Positions 50,520 to 59,598 of a stretch of 64,000 bases of DNA are shown here, in pieces (position 1 is the first letter of the stretch; the number at the start of each line of letters is the position of its first letter). Position numbers and translations under genes: made by a program. The stretch is taken from contig NZ_LT992502.1 in assembly GCF_900324475.1 (NCBI RefSeq), forward strand, positions 3,100,001 to 3,164,000. Direction: 5' to 3'. The notes beneath the pieces are model-generated. The model was not told where the DNA came from, ran no database searches, and was given only the letters and a program-made list of their open reading frames with translations. The DNA is from Enterobacter bugandensis (lineage in GTDB: Bacteria; Pseudomonadota; Gammaproteobacteria; Enterobacterales; Enterobacteriaceae).

Positions 50520-51527
50520 ATGGCTTCCCTGAAGGACGTCGCAAAGCTGGCTAACGTATCGCTGATGACGGTTTCCCGCGCGCTTAATAGCCCGGAGCAC
50601 CTTAAACCGGAAACGCTGGCGCGCGTACAGTGGGCTATCGAACAAACCAGCTACGTTCCCGATCTGTCCGCCAAGAAAATACGCGGCGCGAATGCTTCGC
50701 CTAAAACCATAGGCGTGCTAGCGCTCGATACGGTCACGACACCTTTTTCGGTGGAGATTACGCTGTCCATTGAAGAGACGGCCAGGATGCACGGCTGGAA
50801 TAGCTTCGTCATGAATATGTTTGCTGACGACAATCCGGATGCCATTGTCGATCTTCTGCTCTCCCACCGGCCAGACGGGATTATCTACACCACGATGGGG
50901 TTACGTCAGGTTCCTCTTCCTGCCAAGCTGCTCACCCTCCCCTGCGTGCTGGCCAACTGTGAGAGTGTCGGTGAAAAGGTCGCCAGCTATATCCCGGATG
51001 ATGAACAGGGGCAGTACGCCGCCGTCAGGGCATTACTCGCAGAAGGCTATCGGCAGCCCCTGTGTCTGCATTTACCTGTGGGCCATCTGGCCACAACCCG
51101 ACGCCGTCAGGGGCTTGAACGCGCCTGCCGTGAAGCCGGAATCGACCCGGACAGCCTGGAGCATGAGTATATGGCGCACGGGGATGAGCATTATCGTGAT
51201 ATTCCGACCGCATTGCTGGCGCGTATCCGGAACGGCATCCCGCGGTTTGATTCCGTTATCTGCGGTAACGATCGTATCGCGTTTATGGTGTACCAGACGC
51301 TGCTGGCGCAAGGGCTTCGCATCCCTGAAGATGTCGCGGTTATCGGCTATGACAATATGGTGGGCATTGGCGAGCTGTTTTTGCCGCCTCTTTCAACGGT
51401 TCAGTTGCCCCACTACGAAATTGGTCGCCTGAGCGCCCTGCACATTATTAACGGAGCACAACACCGGGAAACGACGCGCGTTGAAAGTCCATTTTTAATG
51501 CGTGATTCCATTGCGCGCGCCATGTGA
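50520..51527 (+). CDS. cscR: LacI-family repressor of the sucrose/fructoside operon (CscR-type)
   Basis: A 335-residue LacI/GalR regulator: HTH at residues 3-22 (LKDVAKLANVSLMTVSRAL), hinge (PDLSAKKIRG), then a periplasmic-binding-type ligand domain. It shares many segments with E. coli CscR as I recall them, such as TTPFSVEI, RPDGIIYTTMGLR, SYIPDD, GYRQPLC and LFLPPLSTVQLPH. It is divergent from the permease and most likely binds the two nearby palindromes. A GGAG-type ribosome site precedes it and a terminator follows. Confidence 0.85.
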   Translation: MASLKDVAKLANVSLMTVSRALNSPEHLKPETLARVQWAIEQTSYVPDLSAKKIRGANASPKTIGVLALDTVTTPFSVEITLSIEETARMHGWNSFVMNMFADDNPDAIVDLLLSHRPDGIIYTTMGLRQVPLPAKLLTLPCVLANCESVGEKVASYIPDDEQGQYAAVRALLAEGYRQPLCLHLPVGHLATTRRRQGLERACREAGIDPDSLEHEYMAHGDEHYRDIPTALLARIRNGIPRFDSVICGNDRIAFMVYQTLLAQGLRIPEDVAVIGYDNMVGIGELFLPPLSTVQLPHYEIGRLSALHIINGAQHRETTRVESPFLMRDSIARAM

Positions 51528-51558
51528 CTACCGCTTTTTGTCGTTGATGGAAAAATAA

Positions 51559-51590
51559 GGGGGTATGAAGGCAGCATACCCCCTTCTTTT
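51559..51590 (+). terminator. Terminator of cscR
   Basis: GGGGGTATG (51559-51567) and CATACCCCC (51575-51583) form a nine-pair stem around AAGGCAG, followed by TTCTTTT. It lies 32 bases after the cscR stop. Confidence 0.9.
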
Positions 51591-51720
51591 GTCAGCCAAT
51601 GGCACGATTTGTCACACTCTTTTCTGTCATTTAACAACCCAAACAAACTCCGAATAAGCAATTGTTTTTATTGCCAATAAAGTGCAATTTTCTTTTTAAA
51701 AATGGTGATATTGCCTCTCC

Positions 51721-51786
51721 TGTGCTCCATGTCACAAAACAGTAAACAAATTAACCATTGAGCCCCGTGACAAAAGGCTCTATATT
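51721..51786 (+). promoter_or_regulatory. dat-ddc promoter with candidate CRP site
   Basis: In the 343-base gap between cscR and dat, TTGAGC (51758-51763), a 17-base spacer and TATATT (51781-51786) form a good sigma-70 promoter with a start near 51792. TGTGC-N6-TCACA (51721-51736) matches 9 of 10 conserved CRP positions. Its centre is about 62-64 bases before the start, a class I position. The leader to dat is about 80 bases. The rest of the gap (51591-51720) is AT-rich and shows nothing else. Confidence 0.65.
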
Positions 51787-51870
51787 GGCGGCGTTTTTTT
51801 CAGGCCCCATCTGTTTTTTAACTTTTTATTCAATCGTGGCTCATAGCGAAGCGGCGGTTGTAGGAGTGAT

Positions 51871-53247
51871 ATGATGACGGATAAAGTCCGTATTGACACC
51901 GTAGATGCCCACAAAAGCAACGAAACCTATCTGGCCCGTCAGGCCGAGTTTGAATCTAACGTCAGGAGTTATCCGCGCAAACTGCCTTTAGCGATTACTA
52001 AAGCAGAAGGCGTGTGGATCACCGATGCAGATAATAAAGAATACCTTGACTGTTTAGCAGGCGCAGGGACCCTTGCGCTTGGCCATAACCATCCTGATGT
52101 GCTGAAAAGCATCCAAAATGTCATTACCAGCGGCTTGCCGTTACACACTCTGGATCTGACTACGCCTCTGAAAGACGCGTTTTCTGAATATCTGCTCTCT
52201 CTGCTGCCTGGTCAGGGCAAAGAGTACTGCCTGCAGTTCACCGGTCCATCCGGTGCCGACGCCGTTGAAGCGGCGCTGAAGCTGGCGAAAAAAGTGACCG
52301 GCCGTAGCGGTATCATCAGCTTCTCTGGTGGTTACCACGGCATGACCCACGGCGCACTGTCCGTGACCGGCAACCTGTCTCCGAAAGAAGCGGTTGACGG
52401 AATGATGCCAGAAGTGCAGTTCATGCCTTACCCGCACGAGTACCGCTGCCCGCTGGGTATCGGTGGTGAAGCGGGCGTGAAAGCGCTGACTTACTACTTC
52501 GACAACCTGATCAACGACGTTGAAAGCGGCGTGCGTAAACCTGCCGCGGTGATCCTGGAAGCCGTTCAGGGCGAAGGCGGCGTGAACCCGGCTCCGGCTG
52601 AGTGGTTGCAGCGCATTCGTAAAGTAACTCAAGAACACGGCATTCTGCTGATCCTCGACGAAGTTCAGGCTGGCTTTGCCCGTACCGGTAAATTCTTCGC
52701 CTTCGAACACGCGGGCATCGAGCCAGACATCATCGTGATGTCTAAAGCGGTTGGTGGCGGTCTGCCGCTGGCCGTGCTCGGTATCAAAAAGCAGTTCGAC
52801 GCATGGGCGCCAGGCCACCACACCGGTACTTTCCGCGGCAACCAGCTGGCAATGGCAACCGGCCTGACGACGCTGAAAATCCTGAAAGACCAGAACATCG
52901 CGGGCAAAGTGGCTGCACAGGGCGAATGGCTGAAAGGCCAGCTGAAAGAGATGGCAAAACGTTATCCGGTCATCGGTCACGTGCGCGGTCTGGGCATGAT
53001 GATCGGTATCGAGATCGTTAAGCCACACGAAGCTGCTGACCATATGGGCTGCTTCCCTGGCGACGGCGAGCTGTCTGCGCTGATTCAGAAGAAGTGCTTT
53101 GAAGCCGGTCTGATTCTGGAGCGTGGTGGTCGTAACGGTATCGTTCTGCGCCTGCTGCCTTCCCTGCTGATCAGCGACGAAGAGCTGAAAATCTTCCTGG
53201 ATAAATTCGAGCAGGCACTGCTTGCTGCGGGCGTTCGCCCGGCGTAA
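51871..53247 (+). CDS. dat: L-2,4-diaminobutyrate:2-oxoglutarate 4-aminotransferase
   Basis: PLP enzyme that makes L-2,4-diaminobutyrate from aspartate semialdehyde and glutamate. The 458-residue class III aminotransferase has [15 protein letters not shown] near residue 127, [16 protein letters not shown] near residue 260 and the PLP-lysine segment [15 protein letters not shown] near residue 290. Two tandem ATG codons (51871, 51874) both suit the GGAG ribosome site. ddc follows 18 bases after the stop, making the complete two-step 1,3-diaminopropane route. Confidence 0.95.
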   Translation: MMTDKVRIDTVDAHKSNETYLARQAEFESNVRSYPRKLPLAITKAEGVWITDADNKEYLDCLAGAGTLALGHNHPDVLKSIQNVITSGLPLHTLDLTTPLKDAFSEYLLSLLPGQGKEYCLQFTGPSGADAVEAALKLAKKVTGRSGIISFSGGYHGMTHGALSVTGNLSPKEAVDGMMPEVQFMPYPHEYRCPLGIGGEAGVKALTYYFDNLINDVESGVRKPAAVILEAVQGEGGVNPAPAEWLQRIRKVTQEHGILLILDEVQAGFARTGKFFAFEHAGIEPDIIVMSKAVGGGLPLAVLGIKKQFDAWAPGHHTGTFRGNQLAMATGLTTLKILKDQNIAGKVAAQGEWLKGQLKEMAKRYPVIGHVRGLGMMIGIEIVKPHEAADHMGCFPGDGELSALIQKKCFEAGLILERGGRNGIVLRLLPSLLISDEELKIFLDKFEQALLAAGVRPA

Positions 53248-53265
53248 CCGGAGTAGTTGATTACG

Positions 53266-54732
53266 ATGTCAGATTCAAACCCAATTTTGTTCTCCTCTGC
53301 GCAGAGCATTGAAGCTTACCAGCAGGCGATTGAACAAAGCACTCAGGCTGTGATGCAGTGGCTGAAGCAGCCTGAGATGTACCAGGGCAAAACGGTCGCG
53401 GAGCTGCGCGACCGTATTAAGCTGGATTTCAACCCGAAAGGGCTGGGCAACGAAGCGGCGATTGAACGCGCCGTGGAGTTCTTCCTGAAAGACAGCTTGT
53501 CCGTTCATCACCCGCAGTGTGTGGCGCACCTGCACTGCCCAAGCCTGGTGGTAAGCCAGGCGGCGGAAGTGCTGATCAACGCCACTAACCAGAGTATGGA
53601 CTCCTGGGATCAAAGCCCGTCCGCAACCATTATTGAGATCAAACTGATCGAGTGGCTGCGTACCCGCGTGGGTTATCAGGCTGGCGACGCGGGTGTGTTC
53701 ACCAGCGGCGGTACCCAGAGCAACCTGATGGGTCTGATGCTGGCGCGTGACGCATTCTTCGCGCGTCAGGGCCACTCCGTTCAGCAGGACGGTCTGGTGG
53801 GCGATCTGCGCAAAATTCGCGTGCTGTGCTCCGAAAACGCGCACTTCTCCGTGCAGAAAAACATGGCGCTGATGGGCCTGGGCTATCAGTCCGTAGTGCA
53901 GGTGAAAACCGACGAGTTCTCCCGCATGGATCTGACCGATCTGGCGGCGAAAATCGAGCAGTGCAACGCGAACGGGGAGCAGATTCTGGCCATCGTCGCG
54001 ACGGCAGGTACTACCGATGCCGGTGCTATCGATCCGCTGCGTGCCATTGCTGAACTGGCGGCGAAGCAGAACATCTGGGTACACGTTGACGCGGCCTGGG
54101 GCGGCGCGCTGCTGATGTCTGATCAGTATCGTCACTACCTGGACGGCATCGAGCTGGTGGATTCCGTCACCCTGGACTTCCACAAGCAGTTCTTCCAGAC
54201 CATCAGCTGCGGCGCGTTCCTGCTGAAAGAAGCGCGTCACTATGAGCTGATGCGCTATCAGGCGGCCTACCTGAACTCTGAGTTCGACGAAGAAGCGGGC
54301 GTGCCTAACCTGGTGTCCAAATCTCTGCAGACCACCCGTCGTTTCGACGCGCTGAAGCTGTGGATGAGCCTGGAAGCGCTGGGTCAGGAGCAATACGCGG
54401 CGATCATCGATCACGGCGTAACGCTGGCGCAGCAGGTTGCGGCCTACGTGAAAGAGCAGCCTGCTCTGGAACTGGTTATGCAGCCACAGCTGGCAAGCGT
54501 ACTGTTCCGCTTCCGTGGCCAGGTGCAGATGGACGACGCGGGCATCGCCCTGCTGAACCAGAAAATTGGTGATGCGCTGCTGGAATCCGGCCGTGCAAAC
54601 GTCGGTGTAACCGAGCATAACGGCATCACCTGCCTGAAGCTGACTCTGCTGAACCCAACCGTGACGCTGGAGGATATCAAAATCCTGCTGTCGCTGGTTG
54701 AGCGCACCGCGCAGGAAGTTCTCGCGAAGTAA
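53266..54732 (+). CDS. ddc: L-2,4-diaminobutyrate decarboxylase
   Basis: Group II PLP decarboxylase that converts diaminobutyrate to 1,3-diaminopropane. The ATG at 53266 (MSDSNPILF) is chosen over an in-frame TTG at 53257, because the GGAG (53250-53253) is 12 bases away from it but only 3 from the TTG. The protein has 488 residues. VHVDAAWGGALLMS near residue 275 and the PLP-lysine motif TLDFHKQFFQT near residue 305 are intact. It ends just before a strong bidirectional terminator. Confidence 0.95.
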   Translation: MSDSNPILFSSAQSIEAYQQAIEQSTQAVMQWLKQPEMYQGKTVAELRDRIKLDFNPKGLGNEAAIERAVEFFLKDSLSVHHPQCVAHLHCPSLVVSQAAEVLINATNQSMDSWDQSPSATIIEIKLIEWLRTRVGYQAGDAGVFTSGGTQSNLMGLMLARDAFFARQGHSVQQDGLVGDLRKIRVLCSENAHFSVQKNMALMGLGYQSVVQVKTDEFSRMDLTDLAAKIEQCNANGEQILAIVATAGTTDAGAIDPLRAIAELAAKQNIWVHVDAAWGGALLMSDQYRHYLDGIELVDSVTLDFHKQFFQTISCGAFLLKEARHYELMRYQAAYLNSEFDEEAGVPNLVSKSLQTTRRFDALKLWMSLEALGQEQYAAIIDHGVTLAQQVAAYVKEQPALELVMQPQLASVLFRFRGQVQMDDAGIALLNQKIGDALLESGRANVGVTEHNGITCLKLTLLNPTVTLEDIKILLSLVERTAQEVLAK

Positions 54733-54737
54733 TACAA

Positions 54738-54770
54738 AACCCCTCTTCCGTCGGAAGAGGGGTTATCTTT
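54738..54770. terminator. Bidirectional terminator between ddc and the ScsD-like gene
   Basis: AACCCCTCTTCC (54738-54749) and GGAAGAGGGGTT (54753-54764) make a perfect twelve-pair stem with a GTC loop. A-rich bases precede it and a TATCTTT tail follows, so it can stop both converging transcripts. Confidence 0.92.
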
Positions 54771-55284
54771 ATACGCCTGCCCACCACATTCTGCTTTTCA
54801 ATCCCCAGTAGCTCGTCCAGCCCGTTGTGGTACTGACTACTTTCCCCTTTGACACAATCACCAGCGTCGGCGTTACGCTCACTTGCCACTGCTGCGACAC
54901 GGCACCGTTTGAATCGTTAATCACCGGCATACTCAGGTTTTTCTTTTCAACCCAGCGAGCGAGCTTTGCATCGTCACCGGAGCGCATGGCAATACTTACG
55001 ACGTTACCGCCCTCTTTTGCCAGCTTATCGACCGCAGGTGTCGTATAACGACAGATGCTGCACCAGGTTGCCCAGACGTAAATCAGCAGGGGGCGCTCCT
55101 TGCTGAGCGCCGAGATATCGTGAATGTTACCGTCGATGCTCTGCATAGGCGTTGCGCTAAAGCTGGCGGGTAATGACGGCTTTCGGTATTGATCCACGCC
55201 CCACATAACCGCCAGCGTAAGCAGAATGAGTATGCTCCCTTCCCGCGCCCAGCGGCGCAGGCGACTCAATTTACGGTTATCCAT
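54769..55284 (-). CDS. Membrane-anchored thioredoxin-like protein (ScsD-type)
   Basis: A 171-residue TlpA/ScsD-family thiol oxidoreductase with one N-terminal membrane anchor (GSILILLTLAVMWGV, residues 16-30) and a periplasmic thioredoxin domain. The active site is WCSIC (Cys75, Cys78), and the cis-proline loop is VTPTLVIV. In Salmonella, scsD belongs to scsABCD (copper and redox stress); here no scsABC genes are near. It lies 75 bases downstream of etk on the same strand and might be co-transcribed. The ribosome site is in a hairpin (55286-55312). Confidence 0.85.
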   Translation of the reverse strand: MDNRKLSRLRRWAREGSILILLTLAVMWGVDQYRKPSLPASFSATPMQSIDGNIHDISALSKERPLLIYVWATWCSICRYTTPAVDKLAKEGGNVVSIAMRSGDDAKLARWVEKKNLSMPVINDSNGAVSQQWQVSVTPTLVIVSKGKVVSTTTGWTSYWGLKSRMWWAGV

Positions 55285-55285
55285 T

Positions 55286-55312
55286 ATGACCTCTCGATTT
55301 AACGGAGGTCAT
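55286..55312 (-). promoter_or_regulatory. Hairpin covering the ScsD-like ribosome site
   Basis: On the minus strand ATGACCTC (55312-55305) can pair with GAGGTCAT (55293-55286) around an 11-base loop. The right arm contains the GAGG ribosome site of the gene starting at 55284. The left arm begins with an ATG that opens an 11-codon frame whose TAA overlaps the gene start. Translational control is possible but unproven. Confidence 0.5.
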
Positions 55313-55359
55313 CTTAGCGGGCTATACGGCGTCATGCTGTAAAGAAGTGTCGCGTCACT

Positions 55360-57534
55360 TTATTCCGGGGTATAGCCGTAGTTGTAATGGCTATAACCCG
55401 AGTGGTAATAGAACGCAGCGGATTTCACAATGTCATTGAGAATCGCGCCTTCAACCTGGACGCCCATCTGCTGCAGACGCTTCCGGCAGTTTTCGATCTC
55501 TTTGACGCTGGTTTTACCGAAACGGGCAACCAGCAACGTGGTTGCCGCGGCTCTGGCGACGAGTAGCGCATCCGTCACGGCCAGCACCGGTGGCGTGTCG
55601 ACAATCACGATGTCGTACTCTTTGTCTATTCGTGACATTACCGTCTGGAAGCGCTCATTCATAAGCAGCTCGACAGGATGCGAAGGCTGAGGCCCACAGG
55701 TCAAGACATCAAAGCCACCTTTCTCGAAGCGTTGAATCGCATCCTGCCACTCTACGCTTCCCCCCAGCACGCCGGACAACCCATGCTGGTTGTTCAGTTT
55801 GAAAATATTGTGAACATATCCCTTGCGCATATCCGCATCAATAAACAGTACCCGTTGACCTGCCTGAGCGGCAATCGACGCCAGCGAGGTGCTCACTAAA
55901 GTCTTTCCGCAGTCCTGCGAAGGGCCTGAAATCACCACTATCCGATTAACGGCATTCATCATGGTAAAATGCAGACTGGTGCGTAACCCGCGCACCGCCT
56001 CGACAAATATATCCGCCGGACGGTCAACGGGCAGGAAAGGTACGTTTGACGTCCTGTGCTTCCAGTGGGAAGCAAACAGCGTCCTCCTGCGCAAATGCGT
56101 TTTTTTCCATAGCCACACTGAGCGCGGGAGCGTAGCCAGAAGAGGCATTCCCTGCGCTTCCAGCTGTTCAGACGAGGTGATGCCCCGTTTAAACGCAGAG
56201 CGCACCAACACCGTTCCTGCAGAGAGCATCAATCCCACCAGCATACCGCACACAATGATAATCACTTTGTGCGGTTTGACGGGTCCAGGCTGCGTTACTG
56301 CCGGATCAATGATCCGCACGTTTCCGATGGCGCTGGAGCGCGAGATATTCAGCTCCTGCTGACGCGTCAGCAGCTGCAGGTAGATGGTGCGCCCGGACTC
56401 TACGTCACGGCTTAAACGCAAAATTTCCTGCTGTGTAGAAGGCATGGATGAGACACGGTTATTCAGGCGCGTACGTTCCTGCTCCAGGGTCTGTTTTTTT
56501 TCCCGTAAGGCGCGGTAGGTTGGGTGATCCTTTTTGAAAAGCTGAGAAACTTCTGCTTCGCGGAACGTCAGCTCGTTAAGCTGATTTTCCACATTAACAA
56601 CCTGATCGAGAACCGTCTTCGCCTCAAGGGATAGATCGACAGAATCGCGCTGCTCTCTGTAGGCGTTCAGTCGTGCTTCTGCTTCATCCAGTTCGCGCCT
56701 GATTTTAGGTAATTGGTCCTGTAAAAACGTCAGGCTGCGGGTATCTTTAGCTTCCTGGCGCGCAATATTCTGGCTGAGATAATTTTCAGCAATGGTGTTG
56801 AGCACCACGGCGATCTTGTCAGGGTCCTCGCCCGTCAGCGTTAAGGTGATAATTCCGCTCTGCTTCGCCGACTCAGAAACAATGAGTCGGCGCTGAAGGG
56901 CGTTAATTGCTTCAAGCTTTGTGACGGTTTTGAGGGCAAACCGGGTGCCTGGTGCCGCACTGAGCGAGGTGACAAGCAGCGTTATTCCGTCTTTAACCAG
57001 CGTTTTCCCAACAACGCCATCAGCCTCAAGCGTTTTTCCTTCGAGGTGATACCGGCCCTGCTCCTGAACGGTCAGTAAAAGTTCCTGTGGCTTGTCTTCC
57101 AGAAGAGGAAGGGTAAGCGCGCCAATTGTCAGTTCACCGGCTTTACGCCCTCGTTCCAGCAGCGGCCCAATGACGGGCAGCACGCGCCGTTTGACGCTGT
57201 ACGTTAGCCCCAGCTTATCAACGGTCTCTCCCAGAATCATCCGCGACTTGAGCAGCAAGAGTTCGGGCGCAACATCAGGTGAAAGATCGGTACCAAACTG
57301 GCTTAAGCTTTTGAGCAACGAGTTGTCCTGCTTCGCTTCTATCTGCACAAGGGCATCAGCCTGATAGATCGGTGTGACGCTATACGCATAGATCCCGGCG
57401 CATACGGTGAACAGGAGCGTGATGCACGCTATCATTACCCGATGATCAAACATCTCAGCCAACAGCTGAATGAGATCAATTTCATTATCATGCGGTGTCG
57501 CAGCACCAAATTTGTCTGATTTATGAGACGACAT
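55360..57534 (-). CDS. etk: Etk-type tyrosine autokinase / polysaccharide co-polymerase
   Basis: A second BY-kinase of the Wzc/Etk family. The start at MSSHKSDKFG (57534) overlaps the etp stop by one base and gives 724 residues. A Wzz domain lies between helices near residues 44-62 and 440-460. The Walker A motif GPSQDCGKT has Lys544, and Walker B is IVIVDTPP. The C-terminal tail has a tyrosine cluster (YYHSGYSHYNYGY) for autophosphorylation. The linker around residue 480-510 is unusually rich in Lys/Arg/Trp. It works with Etp and the Wza-like channel; the polysaccharide it serves is not in the window. Confidence 0.9.
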   Translation of the reverse strand: MSSHKSDKFGAATPHDNEIDLIQLLAEMFDHRVMIACITLLFTVCAGIYAYSVTPIYQADALVQIEAKQDNSLLKSLSQFGTDLSPDVAPELLLLKSRMILGETVDKLGLTYSVKRRVLPVIGPLLERGRKAGELTIGALTLPLLEDKPQELLLTVQEQGRYHLEGKTLEADGVVGKTLVKDGITLLVTSLSAAPGTRFALKTVTKLEAINALQRRLIVSESAKQSGIITLTLTGEDPDKIAVVLNTIAENYLSQNIARQEAKDTRSLTFLQDQLPKIRRELDEAEARLNAYREQRDSVDLSLEAKTVLDQVVNVENQLNELTFREAEVSQLFKKDHPTYRALREKKQTLEQERTRLNNRVSSMPSTQQEILRLSRDVESGRTIYLQLLTRQQELNISRSSAIGNVRIIDPAVTQPGPVKPHKVIIIVCGMLVGLMLSAGTVLVRSAFKRGITSSEQLEAQGMPLLATLPRSVWLWKKTHLRRRTLFASHWKHRTSNVPFLPVDRPADIFVEAVRGLRTSLHFTMMNAVNRIVVISGPSQDCGKTLVSTSLASIAAQAGQRVLFIDADMRKGYVHNIFKLNNQHGLSGVLGGSVEWQDAIQRFEKGGFDVLTCGPQPSHPVELLMNERFQTVMSRIDKEYDIVIVDTPPVLAVTDALLVARAAATTLLVARFGKTSVKEIENCRKRLQQMGVQVEGAILNDIVKSAAFYYHSGYSHYNYGYTPE

Positions 57535-57983
57535 TACTGCTTCATTCCTTGTTGACGCAAACGACGAGCCCATTCCTGACTGGCTTTACCTAACTGCTCG
57601 AAAACATATTCGAAGGCTTCCCGGCTTTTGCGATACGGGTCGGGAATGTCCTTTGTTTCCAGCCACTGACCAAACAACAGCGATTTCCCCCGATTCTCCG
57701 GCGCCACTGAGGCAATAAAACGGAGATGCTCTGGCTCCATCACCAGAATCAAATCGGATTTTTGTAACAGAAAACGTGTGACCTTACGCGCCACGTGACC
57801 TTCCAGCGAAACGCCATGACGTAAGGCGACTGCCTTTGCAGTCGCATCCGCCGGGCGTCCTTCAAGCCCGAAAATACCTGCCGAGGTCACCTGCGCGTCG
57901 GGTAGCTGCTGGCGCAACAGCCGCTCACCAATCGGTGAACGGCAAATATTGCCGGTGCAAACCACGAGAATTGAATTGAACAT
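57534..57983 (-). CDS. etp: Etp-type low-molecular-weight tyrosine phosphatase
   Basis: A 149-residue LMW-PTP that would dephosphorylate the adjacent Etk-type kinase. The start at [11 protein letters not shown] (57983) shares one base with the stop of the upstream gene (TAATG); four extra open codons upstream were dropped. It has the P-loop CTGNICRS with Cys9 and Arg15 and the general acid Asp115 in IPDPYRKS. It is a clear paralogue of wzb at 8875. Confidence 0.92.
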   Translation of the reverse strand: MFNSILVVCTGNICRSPIGERLLRQQLPDAQVTSAGIFGLEGRPADATAKAVALRHGVSLEGHVARKVTRFLLQKSDLILVMEPEHLRFIASVAPENRGKSLLFGQWLETKDIPDPYRKSREAFEYVFEQLGKASQEWARRLRQQGMKQ

Positions 57984-59122
57984 TATTGCGGCCACGACCT
58001 GATGTAACGGACGGTTTCGGTCAGGTCATGTACGCCACTGATGGTGGGTACCAGCTGGGCGATCACACGATTCCAGCGTGAAAGCGGTGCCGTCGTGACA
58101 TAGACAATGTCGTACGGTTCCAGCTCGAATTCTGTGCTCAGCACCATGGCTGAGGCATCTTCCGCATTGAGTTGATAGATGTTGGCGATTTTGTCTTTCT
58201 CGCCTTTTCGTGAAACCGGGCGAATAACAAAAATCCCGGTTGCATCGGCCATATTCTGGTTCAGCCCGCCTGCATTCCCCAGGGCTTCGGCCAGCGTCAT
58301 GCCGCTACGATCCATCTTAAGGGTGCTCTGTTTAACCACCTCGCCCATCACAAACACTTTCAGCGCGTCGTTCCGGGGAACAAACAGGATATCGCCCGGA
58401 TAAAGCAGCTTATTTTGGGTTAAATCGCCATGTTGCATCAGAGCATAGAGTGAAAGGCGCGAGTCATGGCCATCATGCGTGAGCACGACGTTACGCCAGT
58501 CGGCATCCGCAGAGAGACCGCCCGCGGCGTTCACCGCATCCATTACCGTCAATGGAATATTGGTTATTGGCTGCTGGCCCGATTTCTCAACCTCTCCGGT
58601 GATATAGGCTTTTTGAGAACGGAAGGAGGCAACGCTGACGTCCACCTGAGGGCTCTCAATGACCTCATCCAGCCGCTCGGTGATCTCCTCACGTACCTGC
58701 GAAACCGTTTTGCCCGCCACTTTCAGCTTGCCGACGTAGGGGTAGAAAAGCGTACCATCGGCGTTAACCCAGTTACCCGCGTCGCTCGCGCTACGGTACT
58801 GCCCTGCGGGCGTCGTGAGTTCAGGGTGATCCCAGACGGTGACCGTCAAAATGTCCCCTGAGCCAATGCGGTATTCCCAGTTTTTGAGCTGCTCATCAAG
58901 AGTAGGATTTGCCTGAGATTTAGAAACGGGTGGGCGCAGTTTTTCAATCAATCCAGGGGTTAAAGGAAAAACTTCCACGCGTTTGTCCAGCGGATCGTTA
59001 ATTTCCTCACCGGTAATGACTTTTTTCCCGGAAAGACTTAAGTTCTGGCCTGGTGAAAATACACATCCTGTTAGCTGGCTGAGCGTCAGAAAGGACAGTA
59101 AAAGAGCAGTTGTATTTTTCAT
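57983..59122 (-). CDS. gfcE: GfcE/Wza-type outer-membrane polysaccharide export lipoprotein
   Basis: Paralogue of Wza with 379 residues. The lipobox ends at Cys20 (QLTGC). Poly-export and SLBB domains start near residue 85 ([21 protein letters not shown]). The C-terminal amphipathic helix ends RYIRSWPQ. In E. coli group 4 capsule clusters the order is gfcABCDE-etp-etk; here gfcABCD are absent and this gene is first. No JUMPstart or RcsAB box was found upstream. The name wza2 or yccZ would be equally fair. Confidence 0.88.
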   Translation of the reverse strand: MKNTTALLLSFLTLSQLTGCVFSPGQNLSLSGKKVITGEEINDPLDKRVEVFPLTPGLIEKLRPPVSKSQANPTLDEQLKNWEYRIGSGDILTVTVWDHPELTTPAGQYRSASDAGNWVNADGTLFYPYVGKLKVAGKTVSQVREEITERLDEVIESPQVDVSVASFRSQKAYITGEVEKSGQQPITNIPLTVMDAVNAAGGLSADADWRNVVLTHDGHDSRLSLYALMQHGDLTQNKLLYPGDILFVPRNDALKVFVMGEVVKQSTLKMDRSGMTLAEALGNAGGLNQNMADATGIFVIRPVSRKGEKDKIANIYQLNAEDASAMVLSTEFELEPYDIVYVTTAPLSRWNRVIAQLVPTISGVHDLTETVRYIRSWPQ

Positions 59123-59598
59123 TTATATAAAATGTTGATTTATCGTTGCGCTGGGTAGTTAACTCGCAAAAAAAAAGCAAGCAAGACCTTGAAATATCGT
59201 TATTTATTATTTCCCCGTGACACTGTAAAACACACGTTCGCTGTTGTTTAAAAAGTTAAAAAACAGCGCACAATTGCGCAAGAAAACGGAGAGTAATAAT
59301 ACTTTATGCGCCGCGATATTAAATGTTATCCCTTACGAAAGCATTCGCTTAACGGTGCTATTTTGACGTATAAACTTATTTTCAGAATAGATTAATAAAA
59401 TAATAAAAATAACAAATATTCCGCACAATCAACATTCACCGCAATGATGAGCATCACCGTTATCGACTACCCAAACCCCTCCACTTTTGTTACATTTTTT
59501 ATCAAACGCATCATGCTTTGATACTTAAAATAGACCGTCTGTCTTGTGCTGGGTGCCCTGCAGACGAAAGTCTCTGAAACAATATCACTGGAGAAAAA
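59123..59598. promoter_or_regulatory. AT-rich divergent region between gfcE and rcnB
   Basis: About 475 bases without a gene, clearly AT-rich between 59290 and 59430. It must contain the promoters of gfcE-etp-etk (minus) and rcnB (plus). I see no JUMPstart/ops element. AT-rich tracts around 59390-59420 would suit H-NS. No hexamers are assigned with confidence. Confidence 0.55.

Noticed and set aside
52141..54618. Long minus-strand frames opposite dat and ddc
   Set aside because: Both mirror codon-biased, complete enzymes; composition is typical of antisense reading and no regulatory signals support them.
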